A stretch of 64,000 nt of DNA, taken from assembly GCA_964609695.1 (NCBI GenBank), contig CAZSSP010000009.1, positions 5,909 through 69,908 on the forward strand. The letters are read 5' to 3'. The position numbers and the translations under genes were made by a program. Shown here piece after piece: positions 54,892 through 63,846 of this stretch. The notes beneath the pieces were generated by a model. That model saw only the letters and a program-made list of their open reading frames with translations. It did not search any database and was not told the origin of the DNA. How positions within the stretch are numbered: the first letter of the stretch is position 1; each line of letters starts with the position of its first letter. Origin of the DNA: JAGNHS01 sp964609695 (GTDB taxonomy: Bacteria; Bdellovibrionota; UBA2428).

Positions 54892-55769
54892 ATTTTCTAA
54901 AGCGTCTTTCCACTCACAAAGCTGCACTCATTGGATTTATTTTAATTTTATTTTTTGCCTTCATTGCGACCTTTGCTCAGCAAATATGCAACTTGTTGCA
55001 CATCGACCCCTATTCACAAGAAATCTTAGCTAGATACTCTCCCCCCGATTCTGCCCATCCACTTGGAACAGATGAAGTGGGCCGTGATTTTCTGGCACGT
55101 ATAATTTTCGGCACTCGCGTTTCTCTAGGAGTGGCTATACTCTCCTCTCTCGGTGCTTTAATTGTAGGTATTTTTGTTGGAGCTCTTGCAGGTTACTACG
55201 GCGGATTTCTCGACACCTTACTCATGCGATTCACTGATGGACTTTTGGCATTACCCATACTGCCTGTAATGATATTGCTCGCGGCTGTAGATTTTGAAAA
55301 AATCCCTATCGTCAAAGACATCGTCAGCTCTAATGACGGCGGTTTCGTGAAAATGCTTTTAATCTTTATATTATTCTCTTGGATGACAGTTGCGCGTTTA
55401 GTGAGAGCACAAACTCTAAAGCTACGAGAATTAGAATTTGTAGTGGCCGCGAAGTCGCTGGGCTTAAGAGATTGGAGAATAATACTTTTTCATATACTCC
55501 CCTCTATTCTCCCTGCGGTAGTTGTCGACATCACGCTCAACGTGGGCCAAACAATATTGTTTGAATCTGCACTAAGCTTCTTGGGTCTTGGAATACAACC
55601 TCCACTAGCTTCATGGGGAAGTATGCTTAACAACGGCCTTGAGGCCTTAAGCATGTCTCCTGCAATGGTCTTTTATCCTGGATTTATGATTCTTATAATT
55701 GTTGTGAGCTTCAATTTCTTAGGAGATGGAATGGGCTATGCCCTCGATCCCCAATCTCATAAACGATAA
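54888..55769 (+). CDS. Peptide ABC transporter permease (DppC-like)
   Basis: This 293-residue inner-membrane permease has about six membrane segments. Recognised parts are HPLGTDEVGRDFLARIIFGTR, typical of DppC/OppC, and the EAA loop RELEFVVAAKSLGLRDWRIILFHILP. Its start overlaps dppB-like by four bases, and it ends the importer operon. The gene for a beta-helix lipoprotein meets it head-on after four bases, with no terminator visible between them. Confidence 0.92.
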   Translation: MNFLKRLSTHKAALIGFILILFFAFIATFAQQICNLLHIDPYSQEILARYSPPDSAHPLGTDEVGRDFLARIIFGTRVSLGVAILSSLGALIVGIFVGALAGYYGGFLDTLLMRFTDGLLALPILPVMILLAAVDFEKIPIVKDIVSSNDGGFVKMLLIFILFSWMTVARLVRAQTLKLRELEFVVAAKSLGLRDWRIILFHILPSILPAVVVDITLNVGQTILFESALSFLGLGIQPPLASWGSMLNNGLEALSMSPAMVFYPGFMILIIVVSFNFLGDGMGYALDPQSHKR

Positions 55770-55773
55770 AAAT

Positions 55774-58245
55774 TTAAATTCCATTATTACTGTAACCATA
55801 GATAGTCACATTACGAATGGCTTTTGAGTCATTTGACTGAACGTAAGTGCACGTGCTCAATGTCCCATGCCCTTGATAAGCTCCTAGATTTGGCGAATAA
55901 ATACAGGCTTCACTGGATTCGCACAAGCCATCATCATCGCCTATAGAATCGCCCACGATTTCACGAGCGTTTCTAAGAAAATAGCCCTGACAACGTTCGT
56001 TGAGATTACAAACTCCATCTTCATTTCCATTTCCGTCTCCTAAAACTTCATAGAAATCACCTTGGGTAAACCAAGTTGGGTATGTTCCAAACGTATTATA
56101 AGTAAAAGGATTCGTAGTTCCATACTGATTTCCCGAGACTTCATCAGGACAAAGGCCTCCCGCAGTAAAACTGTTTAAGCCCTGAGCTGAAGGAACGATA
56201 CTATTTGCAGAAGTACCGCTAAAGGATTTATTTAATATTGCAGAAGAGTCATGCTTGAAACGGATATCTACAAGCTGACATAAATCTGAAGATCCACACT
56301 GCCCATAAGTTGCAGCACTAAACAGAGTTCCATTTTTTAACCAATATTGAAATGATGTACTCGGAATCCATTGGGTAATGGTGGATCCAAAACTAACTCC
56401 ACCTATTTCACCAACAAACACATTAGAATTACTAAAACTTGTATCAATTCGAAATGTAGCATCTGATAACCCATTAGTTTTAAAATTGGTAGATCCATCA
56501 GTTCCCGACTGAGTACAATTTGGAGAATAGGTTTCTAAAGTCTGCGTGCACTTTTGAGTGTTAATACTACCCAACATAAATAATCCCGATAAGTGTAATG
56601 AATAACCAGAATTCATATACTGAAGGCCATAATCAGCATTATAAATTCCGGTATTGATATAGGAATTTGTAGTGCTACCGCCTACGTTATGTGTTGAAAG
56701 ACCCGTCCCCACATTAGAAATAAATACATTGGAAAATATATTTAAAGAAGATGATGAAGTGTCTATTCCAGAAATTGTTGCGAAATATCCATTGTTTTTT
56801 GTGTTAATAAGAGTCACATTATTAAAAATATTATAATAGCCCCCGCATCCATAATTTGTATCGATACCAGGTGCACAAACCAAGCTTATGGCTTCGGAAT
56901 TTATAGAAACAAAGTACTCCTGTATAGTATTCCCCGAAAATCCATGACCCATAACACTCCAAGCAGAAGATGTATTTGAAACGCTTTCAATTGACTTAAT
57001 TTTATTTTTAGAAAAAGCCCGAGGGCGAAATCCAATCGAGCCATTATTGAAAGTTTTAATCCTACCCATGGTAGAGTTGCCCACCACATCCATCTGAACG
57101 CCCACTCCAGCATTGTTGTATGACAATACATTATTTAAGGTTAAATAATTTCCCTCTATTGTTATTGCGCCCGTCGAAGAATTATTAGTAGATCCTGAAA
57201 CTTCTAAAGTCCCAATCGTATTATATTTTGTTTCATTATTTAAACTTAAAGAATCGGTGGCGCGATCATGCTCTAAAAATACCCCTCGCGCACAATTCAC
57301 AGTGCTTAAAGCAATTAAATCAGGATCACTTCCTGTATATCTTCCCAATTGTGAATTTTTTATAGCTTTAAAATGCATGCCGGCTGTTGTTGCCGATCTT
57401 ACTGAAGCATCCATTACAGTTAAAAACTTTTGATTGATAAAATCTAAACCATAGCTAGCTTTTGTAGAAGGACTCGCGGTATTTAATGTTCCAACTTCTA
57501 TCCAATTAAAATTGTATCCAGAACTATAAAAAAAGGGGCCTGCATAATTTCCAGACCAGTTGAGAGTTATATTCTTAGGCATTGTGATTAACAAACGACT
57601 CTGATCGATGGAGAATCCTCCTGTTATCATGGAAGAAGAAATGACTAAAACCGTTCCCTGGGCATAACCCGAAAGACTTTGAACACTACTACCCATGTTT
57701 GCGGATAATGTTGCAATAGGATTTGAATACCAAACACTTTCTAATGAATTTATTTCTGCCGTAGGTGCATCGGGATCATAGTAACCAGAAATCACAACTC
57801 GATTAGCTTTAAAGGTTGATGAATTAAAATCAATCAAATCGCGCAATCCTTTGCCTGACTTTAAACCCGTCATATTAAAATAAACTCGCTGTGATCTCTC
57901 CTCACACGACCAATTAAAAACTCCCAGAGCATCTTCTGCCGTTAAACCCGAACAAGAAGTGACTTCTTTAGGAAGCGCATAGCTCATTTTTTCTGCTAAG
58001 TGAGTACAAAGTGAAGGAGTGGCTTCAGAGCCCGTACAATCTTGTGAATAATCTGACGTCAAAGCCCAATATCCCCACAACAAAGGTGAATTGGTCGGAG
58101 CGCTTACAGCCGTTACTGGAGAATAAATTTTAGGTTCTTTTGGTGGAACAGGTTTGGGTCCACTAACAACAACAATACCAATGTTACAATTTGCCAAAAT
58201 GACTAAGGAAATAAAACCTAGATAATTCCAGATTACGTTCCTCAT
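55774..58245 (-). CDS. Surface lipoprotein with beta-helix and Cys/Asp-rich repeats
   Basis: This 823-residue protein has a lipoprotein-like signal (LGFISLVILANC). The central part, about 250-600, has many short Asn/Thr/Ile/Ser-rich turns (EVSGSTNNSSTGAITIEGNY), which suggests a parallel right-handed beta-helix, the fold of surface adhesins and pectate-lyase-like proteins. The end has two tandem loops, GDGNGNEDGVCNLNERC and GDSIGDDDGLCESSEAC, that look like calcium-binding, disulfide-closed turns. Its role is unknown. It overlaps no neighbour. Confidence 0.7.
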   Translation of the reverse strand: MRNVIWNYLGFISLVILANCNIGIVVVSGPKPVPPKEPKIYSPVTAVSAPTNSPLLWGYWALTSDYSQDCTGSEATPSLCTHLAEKMSYALPKEVTSCSGLTAEDALGVFNWSCEERSQRVYFNMTGLKSGKGLRDLIDFNSSTFKANRVVISGYYDPDAPTAEINSLESVWYSNPIATLSANMGSSVQSLSGYAQGTVLVISSSMITGGFSIDQSRLLITMPKNITLNWSGNYAGPFFYSSGYNFNWIEVGTLNTASPSTKASYGLDFINQKFLTVMDASVRSATTAGMHFKAIKNSQLGRYTGSDPDLIALSTVNCARGVFLEHDRATDSLSLNNETKYNTIGTLEVSGSTNNSSTGAITIEGNYLTLNNVLSYNNAGVGVQMDVVGNSTMGRIKTFNNGSIGFRPRAFSKNKIKSIESVSNTSSAWSVMGHGFSGNTIQEYFVSINSEAISLVCAPGIDTNYGCGGYYNIFNNVTLINTKNNGYFATISGIDTSSSSLNIFSNVFISNVGTGLSTHNVGGSTTNSYINTGIYNADYGLQYMNSGYSLHLSGLFMLGSINTQKCTQTLETYSPNCTQSGTDGSTNFKTNGLSDATFRIDTSFSNSNVFVGEIGGVSFGSTITQWIPSTSFQYWLKNGTLFSAATYGQCGSSDLCQLVDIRFKHDSSAILNKSFSGTSANSIVPSAQGLNSFTAGGLCPDEVSGNQYGTTNPFTYNTFGTYPTWFTQGDFYEVLGDGNGNEDGVCNLNERCQGYFLRNAREIVGDSIGDDDGLCESSEACIYSPNLGAYQGHGTLSTCTYVQSNDSKAIRNVTIYGYSNNGI

Positions 58246-58441
58246 AGCTATAATTATATTCTAGAGCTAAGCCGGAACCGACTTAATATTTGATGATACT
58301 TTGGTTAAGTTAAGATGAATGATTTACTCAGAATACCCTCATACGTAAAAAATAAAGACACCCTTTAACTAAAGCTTAACATAAGAGACCTATACCTAGC
58401 CCTGCTTTGAATTTAGAATGAGTATAAGGAGTTAAGTTTTT

Positions 58442-59800
58442 TTGCAGTTTTCAAAACACAAATATTTTCTGCTTCTTTTATTAATTTCAAGTTATTCTGC
58501 ATTTTCTGAAATTACTGAAGTTGAATTTATCAAAGGTTTAAAATTAATTAGAATTAGCATTCAAGAAGCTCCTGGTATGGGTGACCAAGCCATTGCTTTT
58601 GATGTTGCCAAAAGACTTCGAGAACTTGGTTTTACTGGAAATTTAGAGTTTATTTACGAGGAAAGAGCACAAAATAAAATTTCCTCTTTATTGGGTACCC
58701 CCATAGTTTCAAATCAAATTACAGAATTTCCAAATGAAAAATATAGATTCATTCCAACGGAATACTTCAACGATCATAGAACTAAATTTGAAAAAGCGGA
58801 TCTTGCGATTAGCCCTTCATTTATAAGTGAAGGACTTGGTAGGACTAATTACACCGTTGAAAATGCCGCTAAAATAAATCCAATCTACTTGAATTCAAAT
58901 ACATTAATAATTCTTCAACCTACTGGTTTTTACGATTCACAAATTGCCAATGGAAACCAGCTAATAACTGTTCCTAACTCTAAAAATTTACCAATAAAAT
59001 CTAAAGACGTTATTGATTCTCCCCATATTTTAGTAGCCGAGGATCCACGTTCTAATTTTTTAAACAGTCTTTTAGATTCGAGAAATAAAATCGATTTTGG
59101 GGTTGGCTATGGATTAGGTCTTTATGATGGACCTATTAAAGTCTATCGATATTTATTGGGGATGAAGCTCACTGAAAACAAAAGGAGAGATCTGAGCAAG
59201 CCACTTGTATTTGCACTTATTTCAAAATTTAACAACGAAGAAAAAGAAAAGCTTTTTTCTTTAATAGCTTCAAATCCTATTTTGAAAGACAAGGTTGGAG
59301 TCGTCGATTCTGGGAGTCCAAATGCCAGTTCTATCATAGATAGAAATCATTTAGATGGAAAAATATCCCTAAGCTTCCTAGGAAACGTTCCTAAAGAAAT
59401 TTTTGAAAGTCTAATGAAACAATCCCCTTTTCCTCCAACCGTTGCTGGCGCCAATAGCATTAGCTTAATGCAAAACTTAGGACGTCCATATTTAGTAAGT
59501 ACATTTTACAATTATACGGATGATCGACGTTCAATTGATAGAGATGCGAGACTAAAATTCATGAAAGCATCTACTGCATTATCCAGGTTAAACGAACCCC
59601 ATGAAGAATCAGCAGAATTATTAAGCCAATATTTTCTAGAAGCGCTCGATCCAAATTCAAACATTAACAATGGATTTAGAGCTTCTCCATCAGATGACCG
59701 ATTAAGTCTTTCTATAAGAACCTTAGCCAATAACCTATCTGTGTGCGCTACAGAATTGACTAAAATAGGCACTCTAAATACTAATTCAACAGCGCCGTAA
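58442..59800 (+). CDS. Exported protein with glycosyltransferase-like (GT-B) traits
   Basis: This 452-residue protein has a signal peptide (KYFLLLLLISSYSAFSE). I do not recognise a family firmly. PGMGDQAIAFDVAKRLRELGF near 38-59 resembles the first nucleotide loop of GT-B enzymes, and PTVAGANSISLMQNLGRPYLV near 340-360 resembles their donor-site end. A signal peptide on such a protein is odd. The start is TTG 58442, with AAGGAG ten bases upstream. The convergent SpoIID-like gene overlaps its end by 20 bases. Confidence 0.6.
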   Translation: MQFSKHKYFLLLLLISSYSAFSEITEVEFIKGLKLIRISIQEAPGMGDQAIAFDVAKRLRELGFTGNLEFIYEERAQNKISSLLGTPIVSNQITEFPNEKYRFIPTEYFNDHRTKFEKADLAISPSFISEGLGRTNYTVENAAKINPIYLNSNTLIILQPTGFYDSQIANGNQLITVPNSKNLPIKSKDVIDSPHILVAEDPRSNFLNSLLDSRNKIDFGVGYGLGLYDGPIKVYRYLLGMKLTENKRRDLSKPLVFALISKFNNEEKEKLFSLIASNPILKDKVGVVDSGSPNASSIIDRNHLDGKISLSFLGNVPKEIFESLMKQSPFPPTVAGANSISLMQNLGRPYLVSTFYNYTDDRRSIDRDARLKFMKASTALSRLNEPHEESAELLSQYFLEALDPNSNINNGFRASPSDDRLSLSIRTLANNLSVCATELTKIGTLNTNSTAP

Positions 59801-61010
59801 GTTGCGGCGCTAATCCATCCACCTTAGAAGCGCCCACTCGAACATCGCCCACTGAAGATTTGGGATAATAGAAATTTAGAATTTCCAAGACTTTTGCACC
59901 ACGCTCGGCCATTCTGCGGGCGCCCATCTGACTCATGCCCACTCCATGACCATAACCGCGACCTTCAATAAGCCAGGAATTTTTTTTCTTTTGAATTTCA
60001 AACAAAGTGCTCTTCAACCAACGATTCCCTAATTTTTTTCTAAAATCAGCACCGCTCACAATGATTTTCCCATACTCGCCCTTAATGAATAATTTTTTCA
60101 CTCTTTGAGAAGCGCTTTTCTCAACAATCTTTATATCTTGAATTTTTCCAAGATTCTCCCACCGCAAGCCCATAAGCGGGCTCAACGTTATCGACCACTT
60201 CGAATGAAGTTCTTCGCTCTCTTCGGGAATTTCTTTAACTTCGTAGGCCGCAGCCTCAACCTTACCTTCGTTTCGACTCCAAACATTGCTTGGAATTTCT
60301 AAAGAGCCTCCCGATGAAGCATGATAATAAGCTTTAAGCACATCGCTGTCTTGAAATAGAACTTGGCCTAGTGTCTCCTTCACGAGTCTACGACTTTTTG
60401 AACTTTCAAAATCCACACCTTCGTAAACCTGATCGACTTCACTATTGTATAAAAAGACACCTTGAGAGGCTCGCTTACGATCGGCCAAGGAAGCCAGCGC
60501 ATAAGAACGAGCTGCAATAATTTGTGCTTTCATAGCCTCTTCAGGAAAGCTTGAATTCATTTCGCGATTCACAACTCCCGCTAAATAACGATCTAAATCA
60601 ATTTCATTGATGGCTAAAATTCGATCGCCCAGGGCTTGAAATCGTAATTTCCCCGCATAGTTCCTTCCATCGATCATCACTTTTTCATCGTTCACACGAA
60701 GAAAGAGACCAGAATTTAAACTGAGCACACTATTATTATGTGAGTTTCGGCAGCTCCACTCATCTCCTACGGGGAGAAGATCCATGCTTCGAGCTAAAGA
60801 TCCGGGCATCACGCGTTGATATGCGCAGTCAAAATTTTGTCGTCCTATGATTAAAGGAAATTTTTGAAGCGGTGAATATTCCGCAACGCGAACTTTAATA
60901 TCCATAGGGTAATTAAAGTTCACCCCTCGCACGACAATCTTATTGGCCGCCGCCACACTTTGTATCACCGACAGTGCTATGACGACTTTTATGTGCTTCC
61001 CAGTGTTCAC
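59781..61010 (-). CDS. SpoIID/LytB-domain protein
   Basis: SpoIID-type proteins are lytic transglycosylases that cut denuded peptidoglycan; other SpoIID-domain proteins act as amidase enhancers. The 409-residue protein has a signal peptide (VVIALSVIQSVAAA). Its core has LDRYLAGVVNREMNSSFPEEAMKAQ, with the catalytic Glu of the VxxEM motif, AARSYALAS, YHASSGGSLE, and RGYGHGVGMSQMGARRMAE near the end. A role in cell-wall remodelling is likely. It overlaps the convergent GT-B-like gene by 20 bases. Confidence 0.88.
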   Translation of the reverse strand: MNTGKHIKVVIALSVIQSVAAANKIVVRGVNFNYPMDIKVRVAEYSPLQKFPLIIGRQNFDCAYQRVMPGSLARSMDLLPVGDEWSCRNSHNNSVLSLNSGLFLRVNDEKVMIDGRNYAGKLRFQALGDRILAINEIDLDRYLAGVVNREMNSSFPEEAMKAQIIAARSYALASLADRKRASQGVFLYNSEVDQVYEGVDFESSKSRRLVKETLGQVLFQDSDVLKAYYHASSGGSLEIPSNVWSRNEGKVEAAAYEVKEIPEESEELHSKWSITLSPLMGLRWENLGKIQDIKIVEKSASQRVKKLFIKGEYGKIIVSGADFRKKLGNRWLKSTLFEIQKKKNSWLIEGRGYGHGVGMSQMGARRMAERGAKVLEILNFYYPKSSVGDVRVGASKVDGLAPQLTALLN

Positions 61011-61089
61011 TAAGATTTATGATGAGTGGATTAACACAAAAAAACGAGCCATCACTTTGTTCAGGAACGACAGGAATCTGGCAATTTCG

Positions 61090-61611
61090 TCAGCTCTTTG
61101 ACTCTTCAATTATTCTCATGACTGTTTGAAGGTCGGCCCAAGCCTCTCTCTTAGCCTCAGGATTCATTAACAAATAAGAAGGATGATAAGTAGGCATCAG
61201 CTTCACACATGAAGCATCTCGACGTTTTAGATTTTCACTGACTTGTATTTGCCCACGAAGAGAAGAAATATTGGCATCAATATTTAAAGCCGTTTTCAAG
61301 GCCACATCTCCCAAGCTCACAACGACTAAAGGATTTTCGTCTGCCATTTTTTTTTCAAAATCACCGCTTTTAGGATCTACGAGTAGAACGGCGTCTGGAG
61401 CTAATTTCATGGCAGAAATCATCTTGTCTAAAAGTTGACGGGCTTCATTTTCAAAAAGATCCTCACCCAAAAAAATAACTTTAGTTTTTGATTCAAGAAG
61501 ATTTGCTTTAGAGAATGAATGGCTAACAATTTTTTGAGAGGGAACGACAAGAAGGCCTTCTTCAAAACCCAAACACTTTAAATACTCCTGATAGTCTCGA
61601 TTCATTTCCAT
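61090..61611 (-). CDS. Uracil-DNA-glycosylase-like protein, degenerate active site
   Basis: This protein of about 173 residues keeps the back half of the family 4/5 uracil-DNA glycosylase fold: PLVVVSLGDVALKTAL and PTYHPSYLLMNPEAKREAWADLQ. Where GEAPGxxED...GxxFVG should be, it reads IFLGEDLFENEARQLLDKMI, with the catalytic loop and the following segment missing. The Cys that bind the Fe-S cluster are absent. It may be a non-enzymatic or altered homologue. The start is uncertain: ATG 61611, 61647 or TTG 61665. Confidence 0.62.
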   Translation of the reverse strand: MEMNRDYQEYLKCLGFEEGLLVVPSQKIVSHSFSKANLLESKTKVIFLGEDLFENEARQLLDKMISAMKLAPDAVLLVDPKSGDFEKKMADENPLVVVSLGDVALKTALNIDANISSLRGQIQVSENLKRRDASCVKLMPTYHPSYLLMNPEAKREAWADLQTVMRIIEESKS

Positions 61612-61796
61612 TCTTTGTAGAAAAATCCTTTGTGCAACTATGCTCATAGAAAGTGCGAAACTCAAGCAGCAAAAACTCGCACCCTCACTTTAGTTTGAGC
61701 TGAGATAAGCTCTTGATATTCAAGGCTCACGCGCAGCGCGTATAAACTCTTTAGACACTTCACCGAAAAGATCTTTGTGGAAAGGAATTCCCAACT

Positions 61797-62033
61797 ATGA
61801 AAGTTCATGAATGGAACAGTCAAATCAATCCCGAGATTAAAAACTCTGTCGAGAATTTTAAAGAAAAGCTTGCTCACTCAAAAATATTAAAATCTTTTGA
61901 GAACTGCGCGATTTGTGAATACAAATTATTTTTTCACTATGTTGTCGATTCTCAAAATAATGAAGTTGAAGAGCAAGTGATGTGTCCAAGCTGTAATGAG
62001 CGTGGTCCCACTCGCAAATTCAAACGCCATTAA
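61797..62033 (+). CDS. Small zinc-ribbon protein
   Basis: This 78-residue protein has two Cys pairs, CAIC and CPSC, 22 residues apart, flanked by basic sequence (RKFKRH at the end). It probably binds zinc and perhaps RNA, DNA or protein. AAAGGA lies about ten bases before ATG 61797. The family is not recognised. Confidence 0.7.
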   Translation: MKVHEWNSQINPEIKNSVENFKEKLAHSKILKSFENCAICEYKLFFHYVVDSQNNEVEEQVMCPSCNERGPTRKFKRH

Positions 62034-62106
62034 TTTTTTTGATCTCACGAGTTATAATTTCAAAGAGCCATTGAATTCAGCTTATTAAGACGATTATATT
62101 CGTCCC

Positions 62107-62760
62107 ATGTTTTTAAAAGCTCATTACATATTTATTATTCTTTTAAGCATTTCTGCCTGCACATCAACTCAAGAGATTGTCGATTACCAAGACAAATTAC
62201 GAAGTGGAAAAGCTCAAGCCTTTGCATCACGTGAAGAAGCCTTCAAAGCACACTCAAAAAACTGTCGTGAAATTTCTCGCGAAAAAGAAACAATACTTGA
62301 GATCAACGAAAAATCACCTCTTTTAATTGAGGATAGCAAAAGAAATATTTATTCCAATTTTGAAATTCTTTGCTTTGATAAAAAAGCTGGTGAGTCACTC
62401 ATCCTAAAGGGTGAGAGCGAATATCGCGGTGGAAAAGTGGGTGTCGCTCATTTTCTTATCCCCGCTACAACCGTTTTTGATTCCAAAGGAAAAACTTTGC
62501 CTAGTAAAGCAGCCTCAGGAAGAATGATACAACCTCTTTGGACAGGATGGCGCTTTGCGACCGAGCAAGCCCTGCCCATAGAGGCCTCTGGAAAAATTTA
62601 TATTCTCGTTGAAGCCGACAACCGAACAGGTACAGAAACAGTTGGCCAAGGAAAACACGAAACCTATAGCGGTGTAGGCGTCATTATGGTGAGCGGTACT
62701 GCTGACATTAAAGCCTATCCAACGGGAACGATTCATTTCAAACTCGAAAAAAATCTATAG
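62107..62760 (+). CDS. Lipoprotein of unknown function
   Basis: This 217-residue protein has a lipoprotein signal (IFIILLSISAC). The mature part starts with a helical, charged stretch (VDYQDKLRSGKAQAFASREEA). It continues as beta-rich sequence with no motif I know (for example KVGVAHFLIPATTVF and RMIQPLWTGWRFATEQALP). It stands alone between a zinc-ribbon gene and an aldo/keto reductase gene. Confidence 0.65.
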   Translation: MFLKAHYIFIILLSISACTSTQEIVDYQDKLRSGKAQAFASREEAFKAHSKNCREISREKETILEINEKSPLLIEDSKRNIYSNFEILCFDKKAGESLILKGESEYRGGKVGVAHFLIPATTVFDSKGKTLPSKAASGRMIQPLWTGWRFATEQALPIEASGKIYILVEADNRTGTETVGQGKHETYSGVGVIMVSGTADIKAYPTGTIHFKLEKNL

Positions 62761-62829
62761 CAAAAAATAATCGCCACCGAAAATCAATCTATCGTTTACT
62801 CTACCGAAGACTCGCTCTATCTTAGCCTC

Positions 62830-63792
62830 ATGGAATACAAACGACTTGGTAAATCTGGTTTAAAAGTCAGCACTCTCTCCTTTGGGTCATGGGTGACTTT
62901 TTCAACTCAAATGGGACAAAGTGAAGCAGAAAAATGCATGTCCTACGCATACGACAATGGTGTGAATTTTTTTGACAACGCAGAAGCCTATGCGGGTGGT
63001 GAGAGTGAAATTCTCATGGGAAAAATTCTTAACTCAAAAAATTGGACTCGCGATAGTTATATTGTTTCCAGCAAAGTTTTTTGGGGAGGAAATCTTCCCA
63101 CTCAACGCGGACTCAGCCGCAAACACATCGTCGACGCCTGCAATTCTGCACTTAAAAGATTACAAGTGGAATATTTAGATTTATATTTCTGTCATCGTCC
63201 CGATCCCGAAACACCAGTTGAAGAAACTGTTCTGGCCATGAACGATCTCATTCGCCAAGGAAAAATTCTTTATTGGGGCACTTCAGAATGGGGCGTTCCC
63301 GAACTCACTGAAGCCTACAAAATTGCTAAAGAATACAAAATTCAAGCTCCCACCATGGAACAACCTCAATACAATCTCTTCCACAGAGAAAACCTTGAAA
63401 ACAATTTATCTCCTTTTATTGAGAAAGAGGGACTTGGGACGACGATATGGTCGCCACTGGCTTCTGGCATTTTAACTGGCAAATATAGCCACGGTATTCC
63501 CTCCAATTCACGAGCAACCCTAAAAGGTTATGAATGGCTTTCTGAGAAATTCTCTTCAAAAGAGGGCTTAGAAAAGGTCGAAAAAGTCAAAAAACTCGAG
63601 CCCCTAGCCCGTTCAATGGATATATCAGTGGCTCAGTTAGCGGTGGCCTGGTGTGCCAGCTCTCCTCTGGTGAGCACTGTTATTTTAGGGGCTTCAAAAT
63701 TAAGCCAATTAGAAGAAACACTAAAATGCCTTCAAATATTGCCTAAGTTTGACACAAAATTACGCAAAGAAATCTGCGAGCTTATCGCTTGA
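62830..63792 (+). CDS. Aldo/keto reductase, Kv-beta/YghZ-like
   Basis: This 320-residue NADPH-dependent oxidoreductase reduces aldehydes and ketones. MEYKRLGKSGLKVSTLSFGSW opens it. NFFDNAEAYAGGESEILMG has the catalytic Asp and Tyr, SSKVFW the Lys, and LDLYFCHRPDP the His. The C-terminal ARS-like cofactor part is WCASSPLVSTVILGASKLSQLEETL. The sequence is closest in feel to the Kv-channel beta-subunit branch. The physiological substrate is unknown. Confidence 0.92.
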   Translation: MEYKRLGKSGLKVSTLSFGSWVTFSTQMGQSEAEKCMSYAYDNGVNFFDNAEAYAGGESEILMGKILNSKNWTRDSYIVSSKVFWGGNLPTQRGLSRKHIVDACNSALKRLQVEYLDLYFCHRPDPETPVEETVLAMNDLIRQGKILYWGTSEWGVPELTEAYKIAKEYKIQAPTMEQPQYNLFHRENLENNLSPFIEKEGLGTTIWSPLASGILTGKYSHGIPSNSRATLKGYEWLSEKFSSKEGLEKVEKVKKLEPLARSMDISVAQLAVAWCASSPLVSTVILGASKLSQLEETLKCLQILPKFDTKLRKEICELIA

Positions 63793-63846
63793 CAAAGTAG
63801 CCCGAAATGGCGAAAAAGAACCGTTCAAGATCCGGAGGTTATTAGA

